DNA from: Micromonospora pallida | Lineage (GTDB): Bacteria > Actinomycetota > Actinomycetes > Mycobacteriales > Micromonosporaceae | NCBI RefSeq assembly: GCF_900090325.1 | Contig: NZ_FMHW01000002.1 | Span: 6,821,001 to 6,885,000 of the forward strand | Direction of reading: 5' to 3' | Length of the DNA stretch: 64,000 bases | In this document: in pieces, positions 30,739 to 38,134 of the stretch | Layout: every line of letters starts with the position of its first letter | How positions within the stretch are numbered: the first letter of the stretch is position 1 | Notes under the pieces: model-generated | What the model was told of the DNA's origin: nothing | What the model saw: the letters and a program-made list of their open reading frames with translations, nothing else | Databases searched by the model: none | Made by a program: the position numbers and the translations under genes

Positions 30739-32652
30739 TCAGTCGTCGTTCGAGCTGGACGGGCCGGGCCGGCGGCTCCCGGTCGACTCCGGGTTGGGCT
30801 GGACGAGGTCGCCGTCGGCCCGACGCTCCAGCACCCCCTGGTCGAGGTGGAGCTTGATCAGGTCGTGCAAGACCTGCTTCGCTTCCGGGTCGTCCGCGCC
30901 GACCTGCTGTCCGTCCGCCCGGACCACCAGGCAGTAGGCGATGTAGTGGCCGCGTACCTGCCAGGCCACCCGGGCCGCGGAGCTGGTCAGCACCTCGGTT
31001 TCGTCGCCGGCCTCCAGCGCGAGGAACCGGCCCTGACCCTGTTGCAGCATCTCCCGGATCCGTTCCCGCACCCGCTCGGCAGTGGTCCGGTCGGTGAGGT
31101 TGAACAACCCGGCGGTGGCCAGGTGTGCCCCGTCCGGAGCCCGTACGGTGCCGCGGACGACCTGGTTGCAGCCGAGCCGGACCAACAGGTCGGCGATTTC
31201 GTCGGTGGCCGCCACCGCACAACTCGCGCTGGAGTGGGTCCGGAGGACCTGGTACGCCGGTTGCCCGTCGGCGACGACCAGTTGGCGGCCCGGGAAGACC
31301 TCCTTCGCGGTCAGCGGCAACGGGTCGGTGTCGCGGGAGTCCAGGTCGGCCTGCGCCGGCGCCTCGGTGCGGGCCGTGTCGGGCTGCGTCGCCGGCGGGC
31401 TCTGCGGGTCGGTCGTCGACTGCCGTTCCAACAGCACGGCGGCGGTGCCCAGGCCGCAGATGGCCAGCAGCACCACGACCGCCGCGCCACCCACCACCAC
31501 CTGCCAGAGCCGCCCGCCCAGTCGGCCCAGGCGCAGGGTCGGGTGCACCACGGCGGACGCCGGCGCCAGTGGTGGTGTCGCCTCCGGCCCGTTCGACTGA
31601 GGTCCGACCGGCCCGGCGGGTGCCTGAGCCATCTCGTCGGACGCCTGAGCCGTCTCCTCAGGCGCCGCCACCGGCGCGAAAGAGTGTGGCGCTGCCACGC
31701 CCGGGGCCGGCGCGACCGGTGCGGGCGGCGTCGGCTCGACCGGGAGCAGGGCCGGCATGGTGGCCGGTGGGGGCATGGGCATGCCGTGGGGTGGTGCTGT
31801 CGCGCCTGGGTGCGGTGCGACCGGGTGCGGTGCCGGGTCGGCCGGGTGCGGGGCCGACTCGGGATGTGGTACCGCCGCCGCTGGCGACGCGATCGGTGTG
31901 AACGGCATCGACTCTGCCGGAAGTGGGATCGGCGTGGTGGGGTGTGGCGCTGCCGCGACCGGTGTCGACTCAACCGGAAGTGGGATCGGCGTGGTGGCCG
32001 GTGGGGGCATGGCGTCATGGAGCGGTACCGCCGTGCCTGGGTGCGGCCCGACGGGTGTCGGCTCGAACGGTGTCGGTTCGGCCGGATGTGGCGTCGATGT
32101 GGCGTACGGCGCTGCTGCGGCCGGGTAGGGCTCGACCGGTGTCGGCTCGGCCGGATGTGGCGTCGACGTGGCGTACGGCGCTGCCGCGGCCAGGTACGGC
32201 TCGACCGGCGTTGGTTCGACCGGGTGCGGGGTCGGCGGTGTAGCGGGTGGTGCGGCCACGTACGGGGACGGTGGGGCCGTGGGCATGGTGGGGTGCGGTG
32301 CTGCCATGGCCGACGGCGGTGTGGCCGGTGGGGATGTGGGCATGGCGTGGGGTGGCGGGGCCACAGCCGGCGGCAGCCCGGCTGACGATGGTGCGGCCGG
32401 CGGTGGCGCAGCCGGACGATGCGCGGCCCGAGCATGCGCGGACGGTAGGGGGGCCGGCACGACCGGGGGCGGCACCGGGACGACATCCCGGGCCGGTTCG
32501 ACCACCCGGGGCACGACCGGCAGGTCGGGCGTCGGGAAGCGGGAGGGTGAGGGGCCAGCGGAGGCGCGTCGCGCGCCACCCGCCGACGGGTCGGCTCCGG
32601 CGTGCGGAAGCCCGTGCAGCGCGTCCTCATCGGACTCGTACCGGTACACCAT
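30739..32652 (-). CDS. Large proline-rich single-span membrane protein
   Basis: This is a 637-residue protein of unknown function. Residues 1-375 are low-complexity Pro/Ala/Thr/His with repeated HPAEPTPVEP-type units. One hydrophobic span lies near residues 384-409, then a ~230-residue C-terminal domain of ordinary composition that contains two isolated Cys (SCAVA and GCNQV). By the positive-inside rule the proline-rich part is probably cytoplasmic and the C-terminal domain external. ATG 32652 is preferred. A -10 TAATCT lies exactly seven bases upstream, so the mRNA is probably leaderless. No family is recognised for the outer domain. Confidence 0.75.
   Translation of the reverse strand: MVYRYESDEDALHGLPHAGADPSAGGARRASAGPSPSRFPTPDLPVVPRVVEPARDVVPVPPPVVPAPLPSAHARAAHRPAAPPPAAPSSAGLPPAVAPPPHAMPTSPPATPPSAMAAPHPTMPTAPPSPYVAAPPATPPTPHPVEPTPVEPYLAAAAPYATSTPHPAEPTPVEPYPAAAAPYATSTPHPAEPTPFEPTPVGPHPGTAVPLHDAMPPPATTPIPLPVESTPVAAAPHPTTPIPLPAESMPFTPIASPAAAVPHPESAPHPADPAPHPVAPHPGATAPPHGMPMPPPATMPALLPVEPTPPAPVAPAPGVAAPHSFAPVAAPEETAQASDEMAQAPAGPVGPQSNGPEATPPLAPASAVVHPTLRLGRLGGRLWQVVVGGAAVVVLLAICGLGTAAVLLERQSTTDPQSPPATQPDTARTEAPAQADLDSRDTDPLPLTAKEVFPGRQLVVADGQPAYQVLRTHSSASCAVAATDEIADLLVRLGCNQVVRGTVRAPDGAHLATAGLFNLTDRTTAERVRERIREMLQQGQGRFLALEAGDETEVLTSSAARVAWQVRGHYIAYCLVVRADGQQVGADDPEAKQVLHDLIKLHLDQGVLERRADGDLVQPNPESTGSRRPGPSSSNDD
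32060..32225 (-). repeat. 69-bp tandem repeat coding 23 residues
   Basis: Two full units (32060-32128 and 32129-32197) differ at only a few bases, and a third diverged unit starts at 32198. Each encodes 23 residues of the pattern EPTPVEPYPAAAAPYATSTP plus HPA in the proline-rich region. The near identity implies recent in-frame duplication. Confidence 0.85.
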
Positions 32653-32659
32653 GTGCCAT

Positions 32660-32699
32660 AGATTAATGGCATTGCCCCTTTTTAAGGCGTAAAACGGGG
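32660..32699 (-). promoter_or_regulatory. Leaderless promoter with operator-like palindrome
   Basis: On the - strand TAATCT occupies 32665-32660, seven bases before ATG 32652. Upstream, in the -35 zone, an AT-rich near-palindrome spans 32675-32699: arms CCCCTTTTT and AAAACGGGG with one mismatched pair around a seven-base centre. This is a notably AT-rich patch in a GC-rich chromosome and is a candidate repressor site. Confidence 0.5.
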
Positions 32700-32782
32700 T
32701 AATTGTCGTTGAAAGTCGTTTGAAGTCGGGTCGATCCACCGCCGGTGCCGGAGCCTCCACCCCGGTACGCGAGAATGCGGAC

Positions 32783-33388
32783 GTGACCGGCGACCACTAC
32801 TTCAGCTCGCATCCCGCGAGCCCGTCCCAGCCACGGCAGGTCGAGTTCTCCGTCGCCGGGCGCGACTACACCCTGGACTCCGCCGGCGGCGTCTTCTCGG
32901 CCGACCGTCTCGACGCGGGCACCGCCGTCCTTCTGCGCAAGGCCGAGCTGCCCGCGCCGGAGACCAGCGGAACCCTGCTCGACCTCGGCTGCGGGTTCGG
33001 GCCGATCGCCTGTGTCCTCGCCACCCACGCTCCCGGGGCGACGGTCTGGGCGGTCGACGTCAACGAACGCGCCCGGGAACTCACCGCCGGCAACGCCGCC
33101 CGGGTCGGGGCCACCGGCCGGGTACGGGTGGCCGCACCGGACGACGTACCTGACGGGGTGAGCTTCGCGCAGCTCTGGTCGAACCCGCCGATCCGGGTCG
33201 GCAAGGAGGAACTGCACACCCTGCTGCGGCGTTGGCTGCCCCGGCTCGCCCCGGACGGGGTGGCCTGGCTGGTGGTGGCCCGGCATCTGGGCGGCGACTC
33301 CCTGCACCGCTGGCTCACCGACGAGGGCTGGCAGGTCGGCCGGCACGCCAGTCAGAAGGGCTACCGAGTGCTTCGCGTCACCCGGTAA
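32783..33388 (+). CDS. RsmC-like class I methyltransferase
   Basis: The 201-residue protein resembles the catalytic half of RsmC/RlmG, enzymes that methylate guanine in rRNA. The SAM-binding motif DLGCGFGPIACVLA is near residues 70-83, the acidic residue of motif II is in WAVDVNERA, and the catalytic NPP motif appears as SNPPIRVGKEE. Start GTG 32783 gives TGDHYFSSHPAS, matching short actinobacterial members. The likely target is a guanine of 16S rRNA, but this is inferred. It is probably co-transcribed with the ABC-F gene. Confidence 0.85.
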   Translation: MTGDHYFSSHPASPSQPRQVEFSVAGRDYTLDSAGGVFSADRLDAGTAVLLRKAELPAPETSGTLLDLGCGFGPIACVLATHAPGATVWAVDVNERARELTAGNAARVGATGRVRVAAPDDVPDGVSFAQLWSNPPIRVGKEELHTLLRRWLPRLAPDGVAWLVVARHLGGDSLHRWLTDEGWQVGRHASQKGYRVLRVTR

Positions 33389-33429
33389 ATCGTTGTCCCG
33401 TCCCCGGTCCGCTCGGGCAGGATGCCGAC

Positions 33430-35109
33430 GTGGGATACGTGGACGTGGCTGGCGTGGCGCACACCCTGCCGGACGGGCGGGAACTCTTTGCCGACGTGTC
33501 GTTCCGGGTCGGTGAGGGGGCCAAGGTCGCCCTGGTCGGGCCGAACGGGGCTGGCAAGACGACCCTGCTGCGGATGGTCGCCGGTGACCTGTCGGTCAAG
33601 GTCGGCAGCATCGCCCGGTTCGGCGGGCTGGGCGTGATGCGCCAGTTCATCGGCATGATCGGCGACGAGTCCACCCTCGCCGACCAGGCGCTCGGCCTCA
33701 CCCCGCCCACCCTGCGCGACGCTGGCCGCCGGCTGGCCGAAACCGAGGCGGCCATGCGGACCGCCGAGATCCGCGGCAAGTACAGCACCGCCGCCGGCAA
33801 GGCGCAGCTCGCGTACGCGGACGCGCTGGCCGCCTGGGGCGAGGCCGGCGGGTACGAGGCCGAGGTGCTCTTCGACACCGTCGCCACCATCGTGCTCGGC
33901 CTGCCCTGGGACGCCGCCCGGGAGCGTCCGGTCCGGACACTCTCCGGAGGCCAGCAGAAACGCTTCGCCCTGGAGTTGCTGCTGCGCGGCACCGAGGAGG
34001 TGCTCCTGCTCGATGAGCCGGACAACTTCCTCGACGTGCCCGGCAAACGCTGGCTGGAGGCGCGGCTGCGCGAGTCCGCCAAGTCGGTGCTCTACGTCTC
34101 GCACGACCGGGAGCTGCTGGCCCAGACCGCCGACCGGGTGGTCGCCGTCGAGGGCGGCAGCGCCTGGGTGCACCCGGGCAGCTTCACGACCTGGTACGAC
34201 GCCCGGGTGGCCCGGCATGCCCGCCTCGACGAACTGCGCAAGCGGTGGGACGAGGAACACCAGAAGCTGCGCGAGATGATGCTGATGTACAAGCAGAAGG
34301 CCGCGTACAACTCGGACATGGCCTCGCGTTACCAGTCCGCGCAGACCCGGTTGCGCAAGTTCGAGGAGGCCGGGCCGCCGCCCGTACCGCCGAAGGAGCA
34401 GGACATCCGGATGCGCCTGACCGGCGGACGGACCGGCAAGCGCGCGGTGGTCTGCGACCAGCTCGAGATGGACGGCCTGACCTACCCCTTCGACCTGGAG
34501 ATCTGGTACGGCGACCGGATCGCGGTGCTCGGCGCGAACGGCACCGGCAAGTCGCACTTCCTGCGGCTGCTGGCCCGGGGCGGCACCGATCCGGACCCGG
34601 CCAACGGCCCGGTCGACGGGGCCGCCGCGCTGGCGCCGGTCGCCCACGACGGGGTGGCCCGCCTCGGTGCCCGGGTCCGCCCCGGCCACTTCTCGCAGAC
34701 CCACGACCGCCCCGAGCTGATGGCGAAGACCCTCGTCGAGGTCCTCTGGCGGGGTGACGATCACCGGGCCGGCCTGGACCGGCACGCGGCGATGGCCGCG
34801 CTCGGCCGGTACGAGCTGGCCGCCCAGGGCGACCAGCGGTTCGGCACGCTCTCCGGCGGGCAGCAGGCCCGGTTCCTGGTGTTGCTGCTGGAGCTGTCCG
34901 GCGCGACCCTGCTGCTGCTCGACGAGCCCACCGACAACCTCGACCTGGCCTCCGCCGAGGCCCTGGAGGAGGGGCTGAAGGCGTTCGCCGGCACGGTGGT
35001 CGCGGTCACCCACGACCGCTGGTTCACCCGCTCCTTCGACCGCTTCCTCCTCTTCGCCGGTGACGGCGAGGTCCGGGAGACCCCCGAGCCGGTCTGGGAC
35101 GTCAGCTGA
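33430..35109 (+). CDS. ABC-F family ribosome-associated ATPase
   Basis: This 559-residue protein has two ATPase domains and no membrane spans, the hallmark of the ABC-F family. Domain 1 has Walker A GPNGAGKTT near residue 38, LSGGQQKR, and Walker B LLLDEPDNFLDVP. The linker (about residues 250-330) is charged and helical. Domain 2 has GANGTGKSH, LSGGQQAR and LLLDEPTDNLDL. ABC-F proteins act on the ribosome as translation factors or as antibiotic-resistance proteins; which applies here cannot be told. GTG 33430 gives GYVDVAGVAHTLPDG. It follows the methyltransferase by 41 bases. Confidence 0.9.
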   Translation: MGYVDVAGVAHTLPDGRELFADVSFRVGEGAKVALVGPNGAGKTTLLRMVAGDLSVKVGSIARFGGLGVMRQFIGMIGDESTLADQALGLTPPTLRDAGRRLAETEAAMRTAEIRGKYSTAAGKAQLAYADALAAWGEAGGYEAEVLFDTVATIVLGLPWDAARERPVRTLSGGQQKRFALELLLRGTEEVLLLDEPDNFLDVPGKRWLEARLRESAKSVLYVSHDRELLAQTADRVVAVEGGSAWVHPGSFTTWYDARVARHARLDELRKRWDEEHQKLREMMLMYKQKAAYNSDMASRYQSAQTRLRKFEEAGPPPVPPKEQDIRMRLTGGRTGKRAVVCDQLEMDGLTYPFDLEIWYGDRIAVLGANGTGKSHFLRLLARGGTDPDPANGPVDGAAALAPVAHDGVARLGARVRPGHFSQTHDRPELMAKTLVEVLWRGDDHRAGLDRHAAMAALGRYELAAQGDQRFGTLSGGQQARFLVLLLELSGATLLLLDEPTDNLDLASAEALEEGLKAFAGTVVAVTHDRWFTRSFDRFLLFAGDGEVRETPEPVWDVS

Positions 35110-35130
35110 CCTCGGGCGGTTGCGGGTTGG

Positions 35131-35189
35131 GGCGGTAGCAGGCGGGGTGGTAGCAGTTCTGGGGTGGTAGCAGCTTTGGGTGGTAGCAG
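35131..35189 (+). repeat. Four spaced copies of GGYGGTAGCAG
   Basis: The 11-mer occurs at 35131, 35146, 35163 and 35179, about every 16 bases, and the last copy is the left end of the palindromic element at 35179. The array looks like staggered partial copies of that element's left arm. Confidence 0.75.
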
Positions 35190-35235
35190 GGGACCCTTGT
35201 TACCGCTTTTTGAGTAGCAGGGGACCCCTGCAACC
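35179..35235. repeat. Dispersed palindromic element, copy 1
   Basis: Arms 35182-35196 and 35221-35235 are inverted repeats with two mismatches in 15, around a centre containing TTACCGCTTTTTGA. The + strand frame is open and reads VVAGDPCYRFLSSRGPLQP; it stays open into the aldo/keto reductase gene. Related copies lie at 38071, 56375 and 63819. Confidence 0.85.
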
Positions 35236-35244
35236 AGCGCACCC

Positions 35245-35250
35245 TAGAGT
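35245..35250 (+). promoter_or_regulatory. -10 box for a leaderless transcript
   Basis: TAGAGT lies exactly seven bases before GTG 35258, the spacing of actinobacterial leaderless genes. The repeat element's right arm occupies the -35 region, and no good -35 is seen. Confidence 0.5.
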
Positions 35251-35257
35251 TGATCTC

Positions 35258-36211
35258 GTGACAGAGATGACCTACCGCCGGTTGGGCGACTCGGGGCTCG
35301 TGGTGTCCGTGGTCGGTGTCGGCTGCAACAACTTCGGTCGCAAGCTCGACCAGGCCGGCACCCGGGCGGTGGTGGACGCCGCCATCGACGCCGGCATAAC
35401 CCTTTTCGACACCGCTGACATCTACGGCGAGCCGAAGGGCGCGTCGGAGGAGGTGCTCGGCGCGGCGCTGAAGGGCCGCCGCGACGACGTCGTGCTGGCC
35501 ACCAAGTTCGGCATGGACATGCAGGGCCTGAACGGCCCGGACCACGACGCCCGGGGGGCCCGCCGGTACGTCGTCCGGGCGGTCGAGGCGTCGCTGCGCC
35601 GGCTCGGCACCGACCACATCGACCTCTACCAGCTGCACGAACCCGACCCGGGCACGCCGATCGAGGAGACGCTTGCCGCCCTGGACGACCTGGTTCGCGC
35701 GGGCAAGGTGCGTTACCTGGGCAACTCCAACTTCGCCGGCTGGCAGATCGCCGACGCCGACTGGACCGCCCGGACCGCCGGCACGCACCGGTTCGTCAGC
35801 GCGCAGAACCGGTACAGCCTGCTGGAGCGGGAGGTGGAGACCGAGGTGGTGCCGGCGTGCGAGCGGTTCGGCCTCGGCCTGCTGCCGTTCTTCCCGCTCG
35901 CCGACGGCCTGCTCACCGGCAAGTACCGGCGTGGGGAGCAGCCGCCGTCGGGCAGCCGGCTCGCCGGGAGCGGACGGTACGCGCAGCGCCTCGCCACCGC
36001 CGACTGGGACACCATCGAGGCCATCGGGGCGTACGCCGACCAGCGGGGGCTCACCCTGCTCCAGGTGGCCATCGGCGGGCTGGCCGCCCAGCCGGCGGTG
36101 ACGTCGGTGATCGCTGGCGCCACCACGCCGGAGCAGGTACGCGCCAACGCCGCGGCCGGCGCCTGGCAGCCGGACGCCGACGACCTGGCCGCCCTGCGCG
36201 CGCTCCTCTGA
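35258..36211 (+). CDS. Aldo/keto reductase
   Basis: This 317-residue NADPH-dependent oxidoreductase belongs to the aldo/keto reductase superfamily, on the branch of potassium-channel beta subunits and YghZ-type proteins. The catalytic tetrad is visible: Asp and Tyr in FDTADIYG, Lys in LATKFGMD and His in LYQLHEPDPG. The cofactor segment LTGKYRRGEQP and SVIAGATTPEQV are also typical. GTG 35258 is preferred; ATG 35267 is an alternative. The frame stays open upstream through the palindromic element. The substrate is unknown. Confidence 0.9.
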   Translation: MTEMTYRRLGDSGLVVSVVGVGCNNFGRKLDQAGTRAVVDAAIDAGITLFDTADIYGEPKGASEEVLGAALKGRRDDVVLATKFGMDMQGLNGPDHDARGARRYVVRAVEASLRRLGTDHIDLYQLHEPDPGTPIEETLAALDDLVRAGKVRYLGNSNFAGWQIADADWTARTAGTHRFVSAQNRYSLLEREVETEVVPACERFGLGLLPFFPLADGLLTGKYRRGEQPPSGSRLAGSGRYAQRLATADWDTIEAIGAYADQRGLTLLQVAIGGLAAQPAVTSVIAGATTPEQVRANAAAGAWQPDADDLAALRALL

Positions 36212-36223
36212 CCAACCCCGGAC

Positions 36224-36251
36224 CCCGCCGCCCGACTCCGGGGGCGGCGGG
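36224..36251. terminator. Bidirectional terminator
   Basis: Ten perfect pairs (36224-36233 with 36242-36251) lie between the convergent aldo/keto reductase and DUF559 genes and could end both transcripts. Confidence 0.7.
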
Positions 36252-36260
36252 CCGGTCGGA

Positions 36261-37181
36261 TCAGCCCAGGCCGTTGACCTGGGTCGCGGGTCGTCCGCGC
36301 AGCGCGGCGGCCACCATCCGGACCGTCCGGACGGGGTGTCGGAGTACGTCGTCGGCGGTGCAGCGGACCACCCGCCAGCCCGCCGCGCGGAGCGCGTGGA
36401 ACCGGGTCGCCTCCTGGCGGAGCAGGTCCGGTTCCCGAGGCGGGCCGGGCTCGTACTCGACGGCGACCCGCCGGCCGGGATAGGCGAGGTGCACCCGGCC
36501 GACGAACTTTCCACCGGCGTCGTGCACGTCGTACCGCACGAGTGGTGTGGGCAACCCGGCGTCGAGCAGGAGCAGTCGCAGCCGGGTCTCCATCGGGGCG
36601 CCGGCGACCGGCTCGACCACGGAGAGCACCTCCCGCAGCAGCGGCAGGCCGGGCCAGCCGGCGCGCTGGGTCGCGTACTCGCGCAGTGCGGACAGATCCA
36701 CCGCGCGGTGGTGCAGCAGCGCGTCGACAGCCACCACCGCCTCGGTGCGGGGTGGCCGGCGACCGAGGTCGAAGGCCGTCCGGAGCGCGGTGGTGACGGG
36801 TAGTCCCTCGTGGACGGTGAGATCGGACTCCGCCAGGACCGAGCGGGTGACGGCGACCCGGGAGTGCGGGCGCATCCGGGCCGCGCGGGGCAACACCACG
36901 GTGACCGGCGCGTCCCCCGGAGGCAGTCCCGCGCCCCACAGGTACGCCGCGCTCGGTCCGGCGAGCGCGGCCCCGGCCGGGAGCACCAGCGCCACGGCCT
37001 CGCACCACATGCGATGGTTGTCCGGCCGGTGGGCGGCCCGGTGCACGTAGACATCGGGCAGCAGACGCTGCCAGGCGAGCCCGCGCAACATCGTCCAGGT
37101 GAGAAGGCCGTTGCCCACGGCGGTGCTACCGCGGAAGGGCCGGGATTCGAGACCGGGCGGAACCTGGGGTAGGCGCGGCAT
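36261..37181 (-). CDS. DUF559-domain protein with altered catalytic site
   Basis: The 306-residue protein has an N-terminal half like AbiEi-type actinobacterial proteins (LTWTMLRGLAWQRLLPDVYV) and a C-terminal DUF559 domain of the restriction-endonuclease-like fold (about residues 195-290). In the family the core usually reads RVDLAYP ... EYDG. Here it reads RVHLAYP ... EYEPG, so the first catalytic Asp position is His. The protein may be inactive as a nuclease, or the exact residue assignment may differ. Such proteins are abundant in actinobacteria and of unknown function. ATG 37181 lacks a clear ribosome site. Confidence 0.75.
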   Translation of the reverse strand: MPRLPQVPPGLESRPFRGSTAVGNGLLTWTMLRGLAWQRLLPDVYVHRAAHRPDNHRMWCEAVALVLPAGAALAGPSAAYLWGAGLPPGDAPVTVVLPRAARMRPHSRVAVTRSVLAESDLTVHEGLPVTTALRTAFDLGRRPPRTEAVVAVDALLHHRAVDLSALREYATQRAGWPGLPLLREVLSVVEPVAGAPMETRLRLLLLDAGLPTPLVRYDVHDAGGKFVGRVHLAYPGRRVAVEYEPGPPREPDLLRQEATRFHALRAAGWRVVRCTADDVLRHPVRTVRMVAAALRGRPATQVNGLG

Positions 37182-37303
37182 CAGGACAGCATGACGTGAC
37201 CAGAGGGTGACGCGCTGCCCCCGAAGGGTAATTGTGAGATTTTTTCCACTGTCGCCACTGCCGGAAAACCGTCCCGACCTGCGGAAATGTGGCCGCCGCG
37301 TGC

Positions 37304-37332
37304 TTGGCGGATTTCCTGATCCGTCGTACGGT
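37304..37332 (+). promoter_or_regulatory. Promoter of the thiamine operon
   Basis: TTGGCG at 37304-37309 and TACGGT at 37327-37332 are exactly 17 bases apart. Transcription would start near 37339, a few bases before the TPP aptamer, which supports the call. Confidence 0.7.
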
Positions 37333-37349
37333 GTGGCACGCAAGTAACC

Positions 37350-37433
37350 CACGGGAGCCCGGTGGACCGGGCTGAGAGGGGGGCTGGGAGCCCCCGACCG
37401 TCGAACCTGATCCGGGTAATGCCGGCGCAGGGA
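37350..37433 (+). ncRNA. TPP riboswitch (THI element)
   Basis: The aptamer shows the conserved parts in order: GGGAGCCC at 37353-37360, CTGAGA at 37372-37377, a variable hairpin (GGGGGGCT ... AGCCCCC), then ACCTGATC at 37405-37412, GGGTAAT and GCCGGCGCAGGGA. Its 3' end runs into the GGAGGAG ribosome site of thiE at 37431-37437. Thiamine pyrophosphate binding would therefore hide the ribosome site directly. It should control the whole operon down to thiC. Confidence 0.95.
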
Positions 37434-37445
37434 GGAGAAGTTGCC

Positions 37446-38078
37446 ATGCCGTCCCTTGGCCGACTGCACCTTGTCACCGACACCCGCCCCGGACGCGATC
37501 CGCTCGCCGTGGTCCGGGCCGCCCTCGGCATCGCCGGTCCCGAGCTGGTGGTGCAGGTCCGGGTCGAGGACTCCGCCACCGACCGTGAGGCGTACGACCT
37601 GACGGGCCGGATCCTCGACCTGTGCGCGCCGGCCGGCGCGACGTGCCTGGTCAACGACCGGTTGCACGTGGCGATCGCGGTCGGCGCGGCGGGCGGCCAC
37701 GTGGGCGCGGACGATCTGCCGGTCGACGCGGCCCGCCGGATACTCGGCCCCGACGCGGTGCTCGGCGCGAGCGCCCGGGACCCGGTCGTCGCTGCGCGGG
37801 CGGTCGCCGCCGGGGCCGGCTACCTCGGCGTCGGCCCCTGTCACCCGACCGCCACGAAGGACGGCCTGCCGGCACCGATCGGTGTGGACGGGATACGCGC
37901 GGTGGCCGAGGCGGTACCGGTACCGGTGCCGGTGATCGCCATCGGCGGAGTGACCGCGGCGACGGTGCCGGCGCTGCGCGCCGCCGGGGCGTACGGGGTA
38001 GCGGTGGTCGGGGCGCTCTCCACCGCCGCCGACCCGGCCCGCGTGACCGCCGAACTGCTCGGAGCCCTCAGGTGGTAG
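37446..38078 (+). CDS. thiE: Thiamine phosphate synthase
   Basis: The 210-residue enzyme joins HMP pyrophosphate to the thiazole phosphate to make thiamine phosphate. Key motifs are LVNDRLHVA, GGHVGADDLP, GASARDP and GVGPCHPTATK, with the phosphate-binding IAIGGV near residue 165. The usual N-terminal RxK is replaced by VQVRVED, as in related actinobacterial proteins. ATG 37446 lies eight bases after GGAGGAG. It is the first gene behind the riboswitch. Its last codons run into the palindromic element at 38071. Confidence 0.93.
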   Translation: MPSLGRLHLVTDTRPGRDPLAVVRAALGIAGPELVVQVRVEDSATDREAYDLTGRILDLCAPAGATCLVNDRLHVAIAVGAAGGHVGADDLPVDAARRILGPDAVLGASARDPVVAARAVAAGAGYLGVGPCHPTATKDGLPAPIGVDGIRAVAEAVPVPVPVIAIGGVTAATVPALRAAGAYGVAVVGALSTAADPARVTAELLGALRW

Positions 38079-38130
38079 CAGGGGACCCTTGCTCATCAAA
38101 AAGCGGTAACAGGGGTCCCCTCCTTGCACC
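38071..38130. repeat. Dispersed palindromic element, copy 2
   Basis: This copy starts GGTGGTAGCAGGGGACCC and contains the inverse of copy 1's centre (TCAAAAAGCGGTAA), so it is the same element in the opposite orientation. It supplies the thiE stop codon and fills the space before thiO. The + strand frame reads VVAGDPCSSKSGNRGPLLAP and continues into thiO. Confidence 0.85.
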
Positions 38131-38134
38131 GGAG

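Noticed and set aside
35179..35257. Element copy 1 as true N-terminus of the aldo/keto reductase
   Set aside because: The frame is open, but a -10 box with leaderless spacing to GTG 35258 and the usual family N-terminus favour the later start. It is kept only as a possibility.
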